DNA of 38,862 bases from assembly GCA_021300015.1 (NCBI GenBank), contig JAJTFB010000057.1, positions 1 through 38,862 on the forward strand. Reading direction: 5' to 3'. The stretch is from Pirellula sp. Its GTDB lineage: Bacteria; Planctomycetota; Planctomycetia; Pirellulales; Pirellulaceae. Positions 24,934 to 33,414 of the stretch are shown here, one piece after another (position 1 is the first letter of the stretch; the number at the start of each line of letters is the position of its first letter). The notes under the pieces are model-generated. The model was not told where the DNA came from. It was given only the letters and a program-made list of their open reading frames with translations, and did not search any database. The position numbers and the translations under genes were made by a program.

Positions 24934-27926
24934 AGAGGTTCGCACTCTGCCCAGTTGTTTCCGACTTTGACGTCGACCTGAATGGGGACTCTCAGGGGCA
25001 TGACCGAGGACATTTCGCTCCGCACCAAATCCGCCAGGGCATCGACGGCCTCGGGGGCGACTTCGAAGACCAGTTCGTCGTGGATTTGCAGGAGCATGTT
25101 GGCTGGCAGTTGCGACTCTCGAAGCTTGCGATCGAGCGAGATCATCGCCATTTTGATCATGTCGGCTGCGGTACCTTGGATTACCGTATTGATCGCCATT
25201 CGCTCGGGCTCGAGCAATTGCTTTTTCTTGTTTTCGTCGAGAGATTGAAAGTCCCTAATTCCCTTGAGGATCCGTTTTCTGCCCGAAAGGGTCGTGACAA
25301 ATCCTTTGGTTCGGCAATCGACCAAAGTGTCGGAGATGAACTCGCGTACCTTGGGGTATTTGGCGAAATACTGATCGATGAACTGCCCAGCATCGGAGCG
25401 CGAGATACCCAGCGCTTTGGCGAGCCCAAATGGGCTTTGGCCGTAAAGGATACCGAAGCTTACCGCCTTGGCGTTTCGTCTCATGCTCGAGGTGACCTGG
25501 TCGACCGGTACACCATGGACCTGTGCCGCGACGGCCGCATGGATATCGATGTTGTTTTCAAAAGCCATGCACAGGTTGGTATCCGAGCAGCAGTGGGCGA
25601 GGACGCGCAGTTCGATTTGGGAGTAGTCCGCGGTCATGAACTTCCAGCCGGCCGGTCCGGGCACAAAGGCCGAGCGGATCGAGCGGCCTTCGGGAGTTCG
25701 AACGGGGATATTTTGAAGATTAGGTTCAACGCTGCTGAGTCGTCCGGTCGCAGCGATGTCCTGGCGATACGAGGTATGGATACGTTGGGTTTGCGGATGG
25801 ATCAGAAGTGGAAGTGCTTCGACATACGTGCTAAGTAGCTTGGCCATTTGGCGGTATTCGAGAATCTTGGCCGGGAGTGGATGCTCGCTGGCGAGTTCCT
25901 CGAGAACTTCTGCGTCGGTACTGATTCCGGTTTTGGTCTTCTTGACGACCCGCAGTTTGAATTTGCTGAATAGAATCGTTGAGAGTTGTTTTGGACTATC
26001 CGGGTTGAACCTTTCGCCGGCGATCTCCATGATCTGATCATGGAGCAAATCGACGCGTTGTTTGAAATCGTCTCTCAGGGCGGCCAAGCGATTCGTATCG
26101 ACCGATACCCCGATGCATTCCATCGAAACAAGGACTTGAATCAAAGGGAGTTCGAGTTCCTTCATCACATGCTCGAGCCCTTCGGCAACGATTCGCTCGT
26201 GCATGTCCGGATACAAGCGGATTGGGATGTCCACATCCTCTGCAGCGTAGAGAGCGACCTGTTCGATGGGGATTTGGTCCATCGTCCGTTGGGATTTACC
26301 GGTCCCGATGAGGGCTTGGATGGGGATCGAATCGACTCCGAGCCAGCGTTTGGCGATATCGCCCAAGTCGTGGTTTCGCCCCCCCGCATCGAGCAGATAG
26401 TCGGCGACCATCGTGTCGAAAAGGATATTCGCAAGAGGCATACCGTGGGTTTTCAAAACGATCGCATCGAACTTGATGTTTTGTCCGATCCAAGCGATTT
26501 TCGGATCGGCCAAAAGGCTAGCGAGTTTTTCTCGAACGGCCCCGAGCGGTAGGTTTCTGTTCGGTTCTGGGCTGAGAATCGGTAGATAAGCCGCTTGGCC
26601 AGGAGCCCAGCATAGGCTGATGCCTACAAGCTCCGTCTGCCTTGCTTTGGTGGACGTCGTTTCGGTGTCGATCGACACGCATGGGGCCTTGCGAAGGACT
26701 TCGACCAGATCGGTAAGATCCGACAGATTCGCGATGGTCCGGTAGTGCTCCGAAGATAAACGAACCGACGGGACGAGTTGAGGGGTAGGGGAGGGGGAGA
26801 GGCGAAATTCCTCGTCGGTGCCTGGCTCATGAATCGATTGCTGGGAATTCGAGGAAGTTGCTTGTGTGTGTTGCAAGAGGATTTCAGCGATTTTCCGGAA
26901 GCCCAGGTCTCGGAACAAGGACTCGAGCCCTTGGGCATCGGGAGCTTTTCGCCGGAGCGATTCCCAATCCTCGGGCACCGGCGTATCGGTGCGCAGTTTG
27001 ACAAGATCGCGACTCAGATACGCAAGCTTGCGGTGTTCGATAAGTTTCTCTCGCTTTTTGTCTCCGGCTACTTTTGCGATGTTGGCGTAGATTCCATCGA
27101 GAGAACCAAATTGCTCGAGCAACTGCTGGGCCGCTTTAGGACCAATGCTATGGACGCCAGGTACGTTGTCGGTCGAATCGCCGACCATCGCTTGGAAATC
27201 GACCACTTGTTCGGGGCGGATCCCCCAGACCTCCTGAAGCTCTTTGGCCGTAAAGAGCTCACTCTTGCGGAGATTGAGCATGGAAACGCGAGGAGTGATC
27301 AGTTGTCGACAGTCCTTATCGCTGGTGACAAGCAACACGCGGGCTCCGTTGGAGCCGGCCCGGTCGGCGATGGTCGCTAGGATATCGTCGGCCTCGAATC
27401 CTGGGATCGATAGGATTGGGATCCCAAGAAGCTTAAGAGCCTCTTGGATGATTCCGAGTTGGCCTCGGAGCGCATCGGGCATCTCCTCGCGATGGGCTTT
27501 GTATTCGGGGTACAGTGCGTTTCGAAACGTCACTTCCGAAGCGTCAAAAGCGCACAGTAGGTACGTCGGAGACCATTGCTGCATGATCGTAGCGATGTCT
27601 CGAAGGAATCCGTGCACGGCTCCGACCTCGAGTCCATGGGGGCTAGTCATCGGAGGCAACGCGTGAAAAACCTGGTAGATCAACGAGTGCGAGTCGACGA
27701 TCACCACCAGGTCGCTAGACGTAGGAAACTGTGGCAATAGATCCTTGCTCGAAGAGCCAACCGTTGGAGCAAGTGGGGCGGCTGGCGCAACGCCTGGGTC
27801 GGCCAGAGCGATGTCGTGGTTGGCCAAAGCGATCGGCTGAGGATCCGGCGCTGGCTCGGTATCGAAGAGCATCGGTTGGGAGAATGCAGCGTTTTTTGTT
27901 TTCGTGACCGTTGATTTCTTGACCAT
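24930..27926 (-). CDS. polA: DNA polymerase I
   Basis: A 998-residue repair and Okazaki-fragment polymerase with three domains. The 5' nuclease covers ~70-360 (VVIVDSHSLIYQVFHALPP, CAFDASEVTFRN, PGFEADDILATIA, GDSTDNVPGV). The 3'-5' exonuclease covers ~410-600 and looks active: SIDTETTS, WIGQNIKFD and YAAEDVDIPIRLY carry the acidic residues. The polymerase is C-terminal (TADYSQIELRVLAH, KAVSFGILYGQSPFG, LQIHDELVFEV). Phe, not Tyr, sits at the E. coli 762 position. A ~70-residue Pro/Ala-rich extension precedes the nuclease domain and contains QPMLF at residues 17-21, like a beta-clamp-binding motif. It follows the MATE gene by 40 bases and overlaps coaE. Confidence 0.96.
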   Translation of the reverse strand: MVKKSTVTKTKNAAFSQPMLFDTEPAPDPQPIALANHDIALADPGVAPAAPLAPTVGSSSKDLLPQFPTSSDLVVIVDSHSLIYQVFHALPPMTSPHGLEVGAVHGFLRDIATIMQQWSPTYLLCAFDASEVTFRNALYPEYKAHREEMPDALRGQLGIIQEALKLLGIPILSIPGFEADDILATIADRAGSNGARVLLVTSDKDCRQLITPRVSMLNLRKSELFTAKELQEVWGIRPEQVVDFQAMVGDSTDNVPGVHSIGPKAAQQLLEQFGSLDGIYANIAKVAGDKKREKLIEHRKLAYLSRDLVKLRTDTPVPEDWESLRRKAPDAQGLESLFRDLGFRKIAEILLQHTQATSSNSQQSIHEPGTDEEFRLSPSPTPQLVPSVRLSSEHYRTIANLSDLTDLVEVLRKAPCVSIDTETTSTKARQTELVGISLCWAPGQAAYLPILSPEPNRNLPLGAVREKLASLLADPKIAWIGQNIKFDAIVLKTHGMPLANILFDTMVADYLLDAGGRNHDLGDIAKRWLGVDSIPIQALIGTGKSQRTMDQIPIEQVALYAAEDVDIPIRLYPDMHERIVAEGLEHVMKELELPLIQVLVSMECIGVSVDTNRLAALRDDFKQRVDLLHDQIMEIAGERFNPDSPKQLSTILFSKFKLRVVKKTKTGISTDAEVLEELASEHPLPAKILEYRQMAKLLSTYVEALPLLIHPQTQRIHTSYRQDIAATGRLSSVEPNLQNIPVRTPEGRSIRSAFVPGPAGWKFMTADYSQIELRVLAHCCSDTNLCMAFENNIDIHAAVAAQVHGVPVDQVTSSMRRNAKAVSFGILYGQSPFGLAKALGISRSDAGQFIDQYFAKYPKVREFISDTLVDCRTKGFVTTLSGRKRILKGIRDFQSLDENKKKQLLEPERMAINTVIQGTAADMIKMAMISLDRKLRESQLPANMLLQIHDELVFEVAPEAVDALADLVRSEMSSVMPLRVPIQVDVKVGNNWAECEPL

Positions 27927-27966
27927 GGGGCCATTCTAACATCTGTCTGCGTGTTGGACGATGCGA

Positions 27967-29388
27967 TCAGGCGTCGCACGAGACCAAGTCCGGCTCGATC
28001 ACGCGCTTGGTTTTCCAGCCGCCATGGAGGTACCGAGCGGTAAAGAAAATCGCCAAAACGATCACCCAAACACTGATGACTCCCCACCAGTAGTACAGGC
28101 CGTCCCAACCGAAGATTTTCTGCCCGAGGACGGCTAGCCCCACCGTTCCAAAACCTGCGATCGCATGGCCCATGAGTACAAACAGCGTATCGCCAGCACC
28201 CTTGAGCACGCCTGAGAAGATGACTTGTACCGAGTCGAATACGCAATAGGCGGCTATGAAATACAATAGCGGTTTGAGCTCGGGCTTGATCGCCTCAAAT
28301 CGGGCCGGATCGTTCCCGATCGCGTAGATGCTCATGACCTGTTCGGGAAACACTCCGTAGAGAACCGCAAAGGCTCCGCTGTAGATCAGTCCGACGATCA
28401 AGGCAGCTTCGATCAACCGCTGCGCGGTTTTCAACTGGGATTGGACTAGGTACTTGCCGACCAAGACACCCACAGCGATCCCCAGCCCCATCAGGGGAAT
28501 AAAGGCTAGGACGTTGACACCGAGAGCCAACGTGGTTGCTGCCGCTGGGCGTTCTCCGAGGTTGCCGACGATCATCATGATGATCGCAAAGCTCCAGGCT
28601 TCCGCGACGACGGAGACTCCTGCGGGCCAGCCGAATCGGATCAGGCGTCGCATGAGTGGGAAATCCCACCGAAAGACGTTTTGGAATCGGTTCATGACCC
28701 CCGCATGCTTTGGCCAGACCCCAAACCTATTGGTCTTCAGATACCACAGGGCGAAACCGGCAAGCAGCACGCATTTGAGCGACAAAGAGAGGCTCGAGGC
28801 GAGGGCTGCACCTGCGACGCCCCATTCAGGGAACCCCAGATTCCCGAAGATCATGCCATAGTCGAGAACCGCGTTGGTTGCCGTTGCGATCGCATCGCAG
28901 TACAGGAGGACCAACGGTCGACCACTACCGGCAAAGAGTCCAACCAACGCAGAACTCAAGATCGTCGCGCAAGCACCGGGTACGAGTCCTAGAAAAAAAT
29001 CGTATTCGGATTTGGCCAGCTCGGGTGGATGCCCGAAGGCGACAAACAATCGGTGGGAGTAGAGTCCCAAGAGCACCAGAATAGGCATCATCGCGATGGC
29101 CAACAAGCAACCTTGCCAGACCACATGCATGGCCCGGTCGACTCGGCGGACTCCTAAATACTGAGCGACGAAGGTGCTTGTGTACCCGCAGATCCCGGCG
29201 GGCAAACAAGTCACCGACCAAAACAGGGTACCTGCCGACATGGCTGCTGCTGCGGCCGCATCGGAGTATTGAAACAAAAAAAGTCGGTCGACAAAGAGGG
29301 TGATCGAGAACAATCCGGTCGAGAGCATCAACGGCCAAGCGGTACTGAGCAGTTCCTTGAAATCCTGGGTCCTCGATCGGTTCTCCAC
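27967..29388 (-). CDS. MATE family efflux transporter
   Basis: About 473 residues and 12 transmembrane helices in two MATE halves, expected to export cationic drugs or metabolites in exchange for Na+ or H+. Supporting stretches are the LLSTAWPLMLSTGLFSITLFVDRLF opening of helix 1, VAQYLGVRR between helices, LDYGMIFGNLGFPEWGVAGAALAS and its second-half counterpart FGWPAGVSVVAEAW, and QVIFSGVLKGAGDT. The GTG at 29388 has GGA six bases upstream and is favoured; a TTG at 29418, eight bases past the NHL gene's stop, is the other candidate. It lies between the NHL protein gene and polA on one strand. The substrate is not predictable. Confidence 0.9.
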   Translation of the reverse strand: MENRSRTQDFKELLSTAWPLMLSTGLFSITLFVDRLFLFQYSDAAAAAAMSAGTLFWSVTCLPAGICGYTSTFVAQYLGVRRVDRAMHVVWQGCLLAIAMMPILVLLGLYSHRLFVAFGHPPELAKSEYDFFLGLVPGACATILSSALVGLFAGSGRPLVLLYCDAIATATNAVLDYGMIFGNLGFPEWGVAGAALASSLSLSLKCVLLAGFALWYLKTNRFGVWPKHAGVMNRFQNVFRWDFPLMRRLIRFGWPAGVSVVAEAWSFAIIMMIVGNLGERPAAATTLALGVNVLAFIPLMGLGIAVGVLVGKYLVQSQLKTAQRLIEAALIVGLIYSGAFAVLYGVFPEQVMSIYAIGNDPARFEAIKPELKPLLYFIAAYCVFDSVQVIFSGVLKGAGDTLFVLMGHAIAGFGTVGLAVLGQKIFGWDGLYYWWGVISVWVIVLAIFFTARYLHGGWKTKRVIEPDLVSCDA

Positions 29389-29426
29389 GTTGTATCCTGC
29401 TGCAACCTTGCGTCGCAAGTGTGTAG

Positions 29427-30536
29427 TTATCGTACCCGCTCAAGCTTGGTCACTCGGCCTGTCCGCACCCATTCGGCCACGAGGATGTCGCCGTTGCGAT
29501 CGAAGCAGGCGTCGTGAGGATGGACAAATTTGCCATCGATCCACAACGATTCGTCCTCTCGAACTCCCTTGGTATCGCGAATACGTTCAACGTCGCTCCC
29601 GAGTTGCGCAAGGACCTTATACTCTCGGTCCAGGAGCGATACACGGGCCCCGAGTTCGGGGACCAAGAGGACTTGGCCCTGGCAATCGATGTTTGCGGGG
29701 AGTCCAAAACCTGGGATGGTGGAGAGGTATTTTCCGTCGATATCGAAAATCTGGAGTGTGTTGTGCGCTCTGTCGGTAACGACGATCTTGGGATTGGCCT
29801 CGTCGCGATCATCGATCCAAAGGCCGTGAGGGGTATTGAACTTACCGGTCCCGTCACCTGCTCCGCCGAAGGAGCTTAGCCATTTGCCGTCTTGATCGTA
29901 GCGATGGATATGGAAAGCACCATAACCATCGGCCAGGAGAAAGCCACCTTTGGGTAGAAACGCGAAGTTTGTTGGCATGAAGCGATCTCTTCCCCAAACT
30001 TTCTTCGGTGCGTCGTATTCCTCTTGGTTGTAGATCTTCGACTCTTGGGGGGCTCTTTGGGACCAGATCACTTTGCCATCGAGGGTCAGCTTGGAAAAGG
30101 CTTTGACTTGTTGGTAGGCCGATACATAGAGGAACTCATCGGAACCTTCGCGTCGCACTTCGAGTCCATGGCCGCCCCCTTGATACTGGCTGCCAAATGC
30201 GCGAATGAATTTGCCTTGGTCATCAAAGACGAAGATCGATGGGTGATCTTTGAGTTCCTCGCGGCCTTCGTGAATGACGTAAATGCGGTTTTGGGAATCG
30301 ACGGCGACGTTGTGCGTGGTTTGCCAAGAGTACTCGCTTGGGAGTTTGACGTAATGGTGTTTGACACGGTATTGGTAGTCGCCCGAGCCGGTCATGACTT
30401 CGGTATCGAAATGCCGCACGGCGGCACCATGGGCAAGTCCCGCTCCGAGTTCCGGGAGTTGCGTAGCAGCAGCGACTGCAGCCGATCCGATCGCAGCATT
30501 CTTGATAAACGATCGACGGGAGGAGTTTTTGGCCAT
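29427..30536 (-). CDS. Tat-exported NHL-repeat beta-propeller protein
   Basis: A 369-residue protein with a twin-arginine signal at residues ~4-40 (SSRRSFIKNAAIGSAAVAAA). The mature part has repeated NHL-type strands: HNVAVDSQNRIYVIHEG, SIFVFDDQGKFIRAFGS, ADGYGAFHIHRYDQDGKWLSSFGG, NTPHGLWIDDRD, TLQIFDIDGKYLSTIPGFG and HPHDACFDRNGDILVAEWV. This predicts a six-bladed propeller similar to the lyase half of peptidylglycine monooxygenase. A catalytic role cannot be assigned. The ATG at 30536 is preferred; ATG 30560 is in frame and also keeps the RR motif. Structured spacer DNA lies upstream. Confidence 0.88.
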   Translation of the reverse strand: MAKNSSRRSFIKNAAIGSAAVAAATQLPELGAGLAHGAAVRHFDTEVMTGSGDYQYRVKHHYVKLPSEYSWQTTHNVAVDSQNRIYVIHEGREELKDHPSIFVFDDQGKFIRAFGSQYQGGGHGLEVRREGSDEFLYVSAYQQVKAFSKLTLDGKVIWSQRAPQESKIYNQEEYDAPKKVWGRDRFMPTNFAFLPKGGFLLADGYGAFHIHRYDQDGKWLSSFGGAGDGTGKFNTPHGLWIDDRDEANPKIVVTDRAHNTLQIFDIDGKYLSTIPGFGLPANIDCQGQVLLVPELGARVSLLDREYKVLAQLGSDVERIRDTKGVREDESLWIDGKFVHPHDACFDRNGDILVAEWVRTGRVTKLERVR

Positions 30537-30652
30537 CACATCACCTGTTTTCTGAGACATCGATACCGTGGTTTGCAAATTCGTAGCACGAGAGCCCACT
30601 TCCGTTTGTGCCCACTTCTGGACGTGGGACAGGGCGGATTGTCTCACAAGTG

Positions 30653-30721
30653 GGTGGGAGGTGCAATTGCTCCCACCGGTTGCGGTGGATTGAGGCGCTG
30701 ATCGATTGGGGGCAATCGATC
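30653..30721. promoter_or_regulatory. Three hairpin-forming inverted repeats before the NHL gene
   Basis: Hairpin A: GGTGGGAG/CTCCCACC with a 9-base loop (30653-30677). Hairpin B: CCACCG/CGGTGG with a 4-base loop (30673-30688), sharing bases 30673-30677 with A so the two exclude each other. Hairpin C: GATCGATTG/CAATCGATC with a GGGG loop (30700-30721), touching the stop codon of the small exported-protein gene. No U-tract follows on the minus strand. Confidence 0.45.
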
Positions 30722-31092
30722 TACCAAGGGCGAATCGGCTGAACGAAGAACACACGGCGTTTGGGCCGGTATGGGTTCAGAGCCATGCCATCGAAAGTCG
30801 GGTGAGCGTAGTCAAATCCGATCGCACGGTAGTGCCTCAAAAGCTCCTCGCGAGCTTCGGATTCCTTTCGGGCACGCTCAACTCGGTATTCCTTGGAGGC
30901 TGAGGGTTCGAAACGGTGCTTTCCCAGAATGGGTTTTTCGGATTTTGAATCAGGGTCGCTTGCCGATGGGAAGTTGAGAGGTTCGCCTGGGCTAGAGGAA
31001 TTCGCAGTGGAATTGCTCGGGGGTTGCTGACAAAAGCCTGTTGCGGCAAGGCCGAACCACAAAGCGTTGGCTAGAAGAGCAGGTCGGTACAT
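30721..31092 (-). CDS. Small exported protein of unknown function
   Basis: A 123-residue protein I do not recognise beyond a general planctomycete look. Residues 1-21 form a short Sec-type signal peptide (ALLANALWFGLAATGFCQ), followed by a Ser/Asn/Pro-rich spacer, a charged helix (EYRVERARKESEAREELLRH) and a C-terminal stretch HPTFDGMALNPYRPKRRVFF ending in RPW. It is divergent from serS and lies 184 bases upstream of the NHL gene. That it is a true gene rests on the signal peptide, a clean start and stop, and the lack of any competing frame. Confidence 0.6.
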   Translation of the reverse strand: MYRPALLANALWFGLAATGFCQQPPSNSTANSSSPGEPLNFPSASDPDSKSEKPILGKHRFEPSASKEYRVERARKESEAREELLRHYRAIGFDYAHPTFDGMALNPYRPKRRVFFVQPIRPW

Positions 31093-31356
31093 GATCCAAG
31101 TCCTCAGGGCAGGGGAGGTGGGAGATTTCAGTTGCGATCCGATGGCCGAGGTATCGCTGATTGTTGCACTTTAGAAGTTCGACCTTCGAGCCCCCTTCGA
31201 TCCTGTTTATTCAGGCCGTAGGCCGAGGCTGGATATCAAGCTATCCTCAAAATCTAGAAATGCGTTAAACTTGGAACGTCTTTTTTTGGGGCTTTGCACG
31301 CGATTCAGCGAGCAAAGCTCCTGCGCATGCGAATCCTTTCAACGGACATTCATCCT

Positions 31357-32631
31357 ATGCTCGACCGAAAATATGTGGTAGAGAACGCCGAAGCGGTCAA
31401 ACTCAATTGCCTCCACCGCGGGGCCCAAGCCGACGTCGATCGGATCATCGCTTTGGAAATGGAGCGTCGGGCAAAAATGGCCGAGGTGGAGGAATGGAAT
31501 CGACAGGCCAATGAGGTCAGCGCTCAGATTGGCAAGGTTCCAGCCGAGCAACGTGAGGAATACAAGGAACGAGGGCGGGGGCTTCGGGCTTCGAAGGAGC
31601 AGTCGCAGAAAGACCACGATGCTCTGGATCGTCAGATCGACGAACTCCTTGCGAGGGTTCCGAACATGACCCATCCGTCGGCCCCGATCGGCAACGACGA
31701 CAACGCGAATCTCGAGATCGCCCGGGGATCCACACCGATCACCAAGTTCGATTTCAAGCCAAAAGATCACTTGGAACTCGGCCAGCAGCACGACATGATC
31801 GACTTCGAGGCTGGGGCGAGGGTTGCCGGAGCAGGATTCTACTTCTTGAAGCGAGACGCGGTCCTTTTGGAACTGGCTTTGCAACAGTTTGTCGTAAGCC
31901 ATCTGGCCAAGAAGGGGTTCATTCCCGTATCGACGCCCGATGTGGCCAATACGGATATTCTGCATGGGATTGGGTTCATTCCCCGGGGGCCAGAGACCCA
32001 AATCTACAGCATCGAGAACACCGAATTGAACTTGGTCGCTACCGCCGAGATCACGCTTGGGGGGATGTACCACAACCAGGTTTTGGAAGCCGAGCAATTG
32101 CCGTTGAAGTTGGTCGGGATCAGCCATTGTTTCCGAACGGAGGCAGGAGCCGCAGGCCGTGCTTCCCGAGGTCTCTATCGCGTGCATCAATTCACCAAGG
32201 TGGAGATGTTCGCCTTCACGCTTCCGGACCAAAGCGGTGCGGTTCATGAAGAGCTCCGAGGGATCGAGTGCGAGATTTTCGACGCTTTGGAGATCCCGTT
32301 TCGCGTGGTCGATACCGCCACGGGCGACCTTGGCGGGCCAGCTTACCGCAAATACGACTTGGAAGCCTGGATGCCTGGCCGAGGCGACGGTGGTCAGTGG
32401 GGCGAGGTCACGAGCACATCGAACTGCACCGACTATCAAGCCAGGAGGTTAAATATTCGTTATCGCACGAAGGGTGAGAAAGGAACGCACTTTGCGCATA
32501 CCCTTAACGGTACGGCTGTGGCCATCAGCCGCGCATTAATTGCGTTGATGGAAAACCATCAACTTTCGGACGGCTCGATTAAAATTCCGAAAGCTTTGGT
32601 TCCATGGATTGGGAAAGAGCGAATTCAATAG
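31357..32631 (+). CDS. serS: Seryl-tRNA synthetase
   Basis: A 424-residue class II aminoacyl-tRNA synthetase that charges tRNA-Ser (and tRNA-Sec where present). The N-terminal ~110 residues form the antiparallel coiled-coil tRNA-binding arm (ENAEAVKLNCLHRGAQ... to DDNANLEIARG). The catalytic domain has motif 1 around GARVAGAGFYFLK, TAEI and motif 2 (CFRTEAGAAGRASRGLYRVHQF), EVTSTSNCTDYQARR, and motif 3 (NGTAVAISRALIALMEN). The ATG at 31357 fits the family; an in-frame start at 31294 adds 21 unrelated residues. A terminator hairpin follows the stop by about eight bases. Confidence 0.96.
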   Translation: MLDRKYVVENAEAVKLNCLHRGAQADVDRIIALEMERRAKMAEVEEWNRQANEVSAQIGKVPAEQREEYKERGRGLRASKEQSQKDHDALDRQIDELLARVPNMTHPSAPIGNDDNANLEIARGSTPITKFDFKPKDHLELGQQHDMIDFEAGARVAGAGFYFLKRDAVLLELALQQFVVSHLAKKGFIPVSTPDVANTDILHGIGFIPRGPETQIYSIENTELNLVATAEITLGGMYHNQVLEAEQLPLKLVGISHCFRTEAGAAGRASRGLYRVHQFTKVEMFAFTLPDQSGAVHEELRGIECEIFDALEIPFRVVDTATGDLGGPAYRKYDLEAWMPGRGDGGQWGEVTSTSNCTDYQARRLNIRYRTKGEKGTHFAHTLNGTAVAISRALIALMENHQLSDGSIKIPKALVPWIGKERIQ

Positions 32632-32638
32632 CCGCTTG

Positions 32639-32672
32639 GGGGGGAATAAATACCCATTTCCCCTGTCTTTTT
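32639..32672 (+). terminator. Intrinsic terminator of serS
   Basis: GGGGAA (32641-32646) pairs with TTCCCC (32658-32663) around an 11-base loop, followed by TGTCTTTTTG. It sits just after the serS stop. Confidence 0.7.
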
Positions 32673-32768
32673 GTTGCTGACGCAATGAAATGAAAAAGCG
32701 AACATGTTTTCGGAAAGAAAACAAGAGAAAAAGTTCCTGCTGTTGTGGCTTTGCGTCGAAAGATACGT

Positions 32769-32774
32769 TATACT
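32769..32774 (+). promoter_or_regulatory. Possible -10 of the candidate small RNA
   Basis: TATACT within an AT-rich stretch, about 80 bases upstream of the strong terminator at 32855. No good -35 at the usual distance (TTGTGG is 20 bases away), so tentative. Confidence 0.3.
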
Positions 32775-32780
32775 TCGGGG

Positions 32781-32920
32781 GAGACATCCGACGCGGTTGT
32801 TCGAATTAAGACGAACAATTGGAAGACGAGTCAGTATCAATAAAAATTAAACTTGCCTCACCTAGCAGTGGTTGGATTTCGGGCGTGACCAACTGTTGTT
32901 AGGTGGGGCTTTTTCTTTTT
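32781..32920 (+). ncRNA. Candidate small RNA between serS and the 159-aa protein gene
   Basis: About 140 bases without a credible reading frame, between the serS terminator and the next gene, and much more AT-rich than its surroundings. Two strong hairpins are seen: a GTTGTTCG/CGAACAA-type stem at 32795-32820 with an eight-base loop, and the 21-bp terminator stem at 32855-32909 with a T-tract. A TATACT box lies just upstream. I do not match it to 6S RNA, tmRNA, RNase P or SRP RNA. The 5' end is a guess. Confidence 0.45.
32855..32920 (+). terminator. Very long intrinsic terminator stem
   Basis: Bases 32855-32875 pair with 32889-32909 over 21 consecutive positions (16 Watson-Crick, five G-U) around a 13-base loop, followed by TTTTTCTTTTT. 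The wobble pairs exist only if the plus strand is transcribed; on the minus strand they would be mismatches. Confidence 0.85.
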
Positions 32921-33400
32921 CTAGTCGGGTTCTCCGGCAAGTCCTTTCTGGGTGCTTTCGATCGACTCGCAGAGCGTCAGGAGCATGGCAGCATAGACCC
33001 TTTCGAGCGAACGGTATTCGGAGTCCTCGGCTTGGAATTGAACCAGGATGGTTTGGTTTGGGAGTCCTAAGGCGATCAGTTCGGTGTGGACGAGCATGTC
33101 GAGGTAGTAGAAGTACATTTCGCGACCGATGGCGTCGGCGAGGATGCCTGGGTGGGAGGCATCTTGGGGCGAGAAGTTTTCGCTTTCGACGTTGTCGTAG
33201 TCGACAGAGATCAGTTGGGTGACTTGCTCGATGGCTTGTTCGGGAGAGGTGGACGGATCGAACCCGATGACCGAGAGGAACGCGGTAGCGGGGCTTTGGA
33301 TTTGGAAGCCCACCACTTGGTCGTCTTGGACATCTTCGGTCAGGGACCAGTTGTCTGGGTAGGTAACGCTGAGTCCGAGTGCGCGGTGGATTTTTGGCAT
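32921..33400 (-). CDS. Hypothetical 159-aa cytoplasmic protein, possibly PsbP/DcrB-like
   Basis: I do not recognise this protein with certainty. The start LGLSVTYPDNWSLTEDVQDD, then FQIQSPATAFLSVIGFD and a helix with EQAIEQVTQLISVDY, resembles the PsbP/DcrB/Mog1-like fold, in which a 'YP-W' motif opens a small alpha-beta domain. No signal peptide or membrane segment is present. The C-terminal half (YFYYLDMLVHTELIALGL ... FQAEDSEYRSLERVYAAML) fits the same fold. The ATG at 33400 is 14 bases downstream of the acyltransferase stop, so the two are likely co-transcribed. The upstream frame to 33688 is a shadow of the acyltransferase gene. Confidence 0.75.
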   Translation of the reverse strand: MPKIHRALGLSVTYPDNWSLTEDVQDDQVVGFQIQSPATAFLSVIGFDPSTSPEQAIEQVTQLISVDYDNVESENFSPQDASHPGILADAIGREMYFYYLDMLVHTELIALGLPNQTILVQFQAEDSEYRSLERVYAAMLLTLCESIESTQKGLAGEPD

Positions 33401-33414
33401 GGTTTGCTTGAGGG

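Noticed and set aside
31339..32439. 366-residue open frame antisense to serS
   Set aside because: A shadow of serS with no recognisable domain; serS is certain on the other strand.
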